Part shown: one piece after another, positions 63,404 through 64,000 of the stretch | Layout: each line of letters begins with the position of its first letter | Position numbering within the stretch: position 1 is the first letter of the stretch | NCBI RefSeq assembly: GCF_007991515.1 | Contig: NZ_BJYM01000002.1 | Location: 1 to 64,000, forward strand | Source: Oceanobacillus sojae | GTDB lineage: Bacteria; Bacillota; Bacilli; Bacillales; Amphibacillaceae | DNA length: 64,000 nucleotides | Direction of reading: 5' to 3' | The notes under the pieces: generated by a model | What the model was told of the DNA's origin: nothing | The model's database searches: none | The model's input: the letters and a program-made list of their open reading frames with translations, nothing else | Position numbers and translations under genes: made by a program

Positions 63404-64000
63404 ATGCCGAATATCTGGACACATATTTTTTTCGCAGAAGATGCTTGTAATTCACTATCATTTGATATACCCGATTCTCCTGACAGAAATGCTTTATTTC
63501 TGGGCGCACAAGGTCCCGATCCTTTTTTCTATTATCGATTCTGGCCTTGGCTTTCCGGTCAAAAGGCCGGGCATGATATCGGTAATGCATTACATACAAA
63601 AGAATGCGGCCCTTTTCTACTGTATCTTATTGAGAAGGCAAACAGACAACCAGACGAGGTAAAAGCTTATGTAATTGGGTTTATCACACATCATTTTTTG
63701 GACCGTCATACACATCCCTATATCCATTACCGTGCCGGTTACCAAGGAAGCAAACATCAGCTGCTGGAAACAATTATTGATACAAAAATGGCTTTAAAAC
63801 ATCGGCAAAAAGAGATTTGGAAGCATCCGGTATTTGAAGAGATTTACCTCGGCGAAATGCTGTCGCCAGCCATTCTATATCTGTTGGATGAAGCTATCCG
63901 GAAAGTTTATCCTGATTTGTCTTTTCAAACAAACACTGTTCAAACTGCTTACCAGGATATGATTACCGCTCAAAAGCTTTTTTCTGATCCGTCAGGCTTG
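63404..64000 (+). CDS. Zn-dependent phospholipase C-like protein (partial)
   Basis: The first 199 codons of a gene cut by the window end. The protein begins MPNIWTHIFFAEDACNSL and has FLGAQGPDPFFYYRF, HDIGNALHTKECG and VIGFITHHFLDRHTHPYIHY. The His/Asp-rich clusters are the metal-binding pattern of the Zn_dep_PLPC family. No signal peptide, so probably cytoplasmic. TGAGGAAT precedes the ATG at 63404. Substrate unknown. Confidence 0.88.
   Translation, partial: MPNIWTHIFFAEDACNSLSFDIPDSPDRNALFLGAQGPDPFFYYRFWPWLSGQKAGHDIGNALHTKECGPFLLYLIEKANRQPDEVKAYVIGFITHHFLDRHTHPYIHYRAGYQGSKHQLLETIIDTKMALKHRQKEIWKHPVFEEIYLGEMLSPAILYLLDEAIRKVYPDLSFQTNTVQTAYQDMITAQKLFSDPSGL

Overview
The window is one contiguous piece of a low-GC Gram-positive chromosome, almost certainly a spore-forming Bacillaceae of the Oceanobacillus/Virgibacillus kind. 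The evidence is strong GGAGG-type ribosome binding sites, frequent TTG/GTG starts, an alpha/beta SASP, YhaL, ComK, PrsA, and a gene order that follows, in reverse, the B. subtilis segment from yheA/yhaQ to addAB. No rRNA, tRNA, CRISPR array or prophage was seen. The genus is an inference; nothing in the window fixes it.

Layout. 1-14.6 kb: two type I signal peptidases flank an SOS-controlled WYL/YolD pair, a membrane-anchored GH13-like protein, yisL, and the addB-addA-DUF418 operon, followed by yhjE. 14.9-20.5 kb: comK, lplJ, yhfI, yhfH, pepF and a GNAT acetyltransferase. 20.8-27.4 kb: hemE-hemH-hemY, pbpF and hmoB. 27.5-31.3 kb: a PAP2 phosphatase gene with liaFSR and a ferritin-like gene, apparently inserted between hmoB and yhaA relative to B. 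subtilis. 31.5-38.6 kb: yhaA, ecsAB, hit, trpP, yhaH and prsA. 39.0-43.7 kb: an inserted accessory block of a LacI-type regulator, an HPr/Crh-like gene with an apparent AUA start, a D-threonate-type kinase plus PdxA2 dehydrogenase, and a thioredoxin-like gene, tied together by a repeated operator-like motif. 43.8-53.0 kb: yhaL, yhaM, yhaN, yhaO, csoR, yhaP, yhaQ, yhzD and yheA. 53.2-55.6 kb: a PucR-type regulator, msmX and an SASP gene. 55.8-61.4 kb: a four-gene operon (TPP enzyme, aldehyde dehydrogenase, Glu/Leu/Phe/Val-type dehydrogenase, M20 amidohydrolase) that reads as an amino-acid-to-carboxylate oxidation route. 61.9-64 kb: fumC and the start of a Zn-dependent phospholipase C-like gene cut by the window end.

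How the parts work together. AddAB and YhaNO/YhaM handle DNA ends and nucleic-acid decay. HemEHY makes heme, HmoB degrades it and PbpF builds wall. LiaFSR plus PAP2 plausibly answer cell-wall stress. EcsAB, signal peptidases and PrsA serve secretion. ComK controls competence.

Most notable items: the HPr-like gene without a normal start codon beside a LacI regulator and five copies of a GTTAAACG motif; a GH13 protein that has lost its catalytic residues; a ComK lacking the C-terminal MecA-binding tail; tandem LexA boxes over a WYL/YolD operon without its usual polymerase; and a MITE-like repeat with three bodies and two solitary ends.
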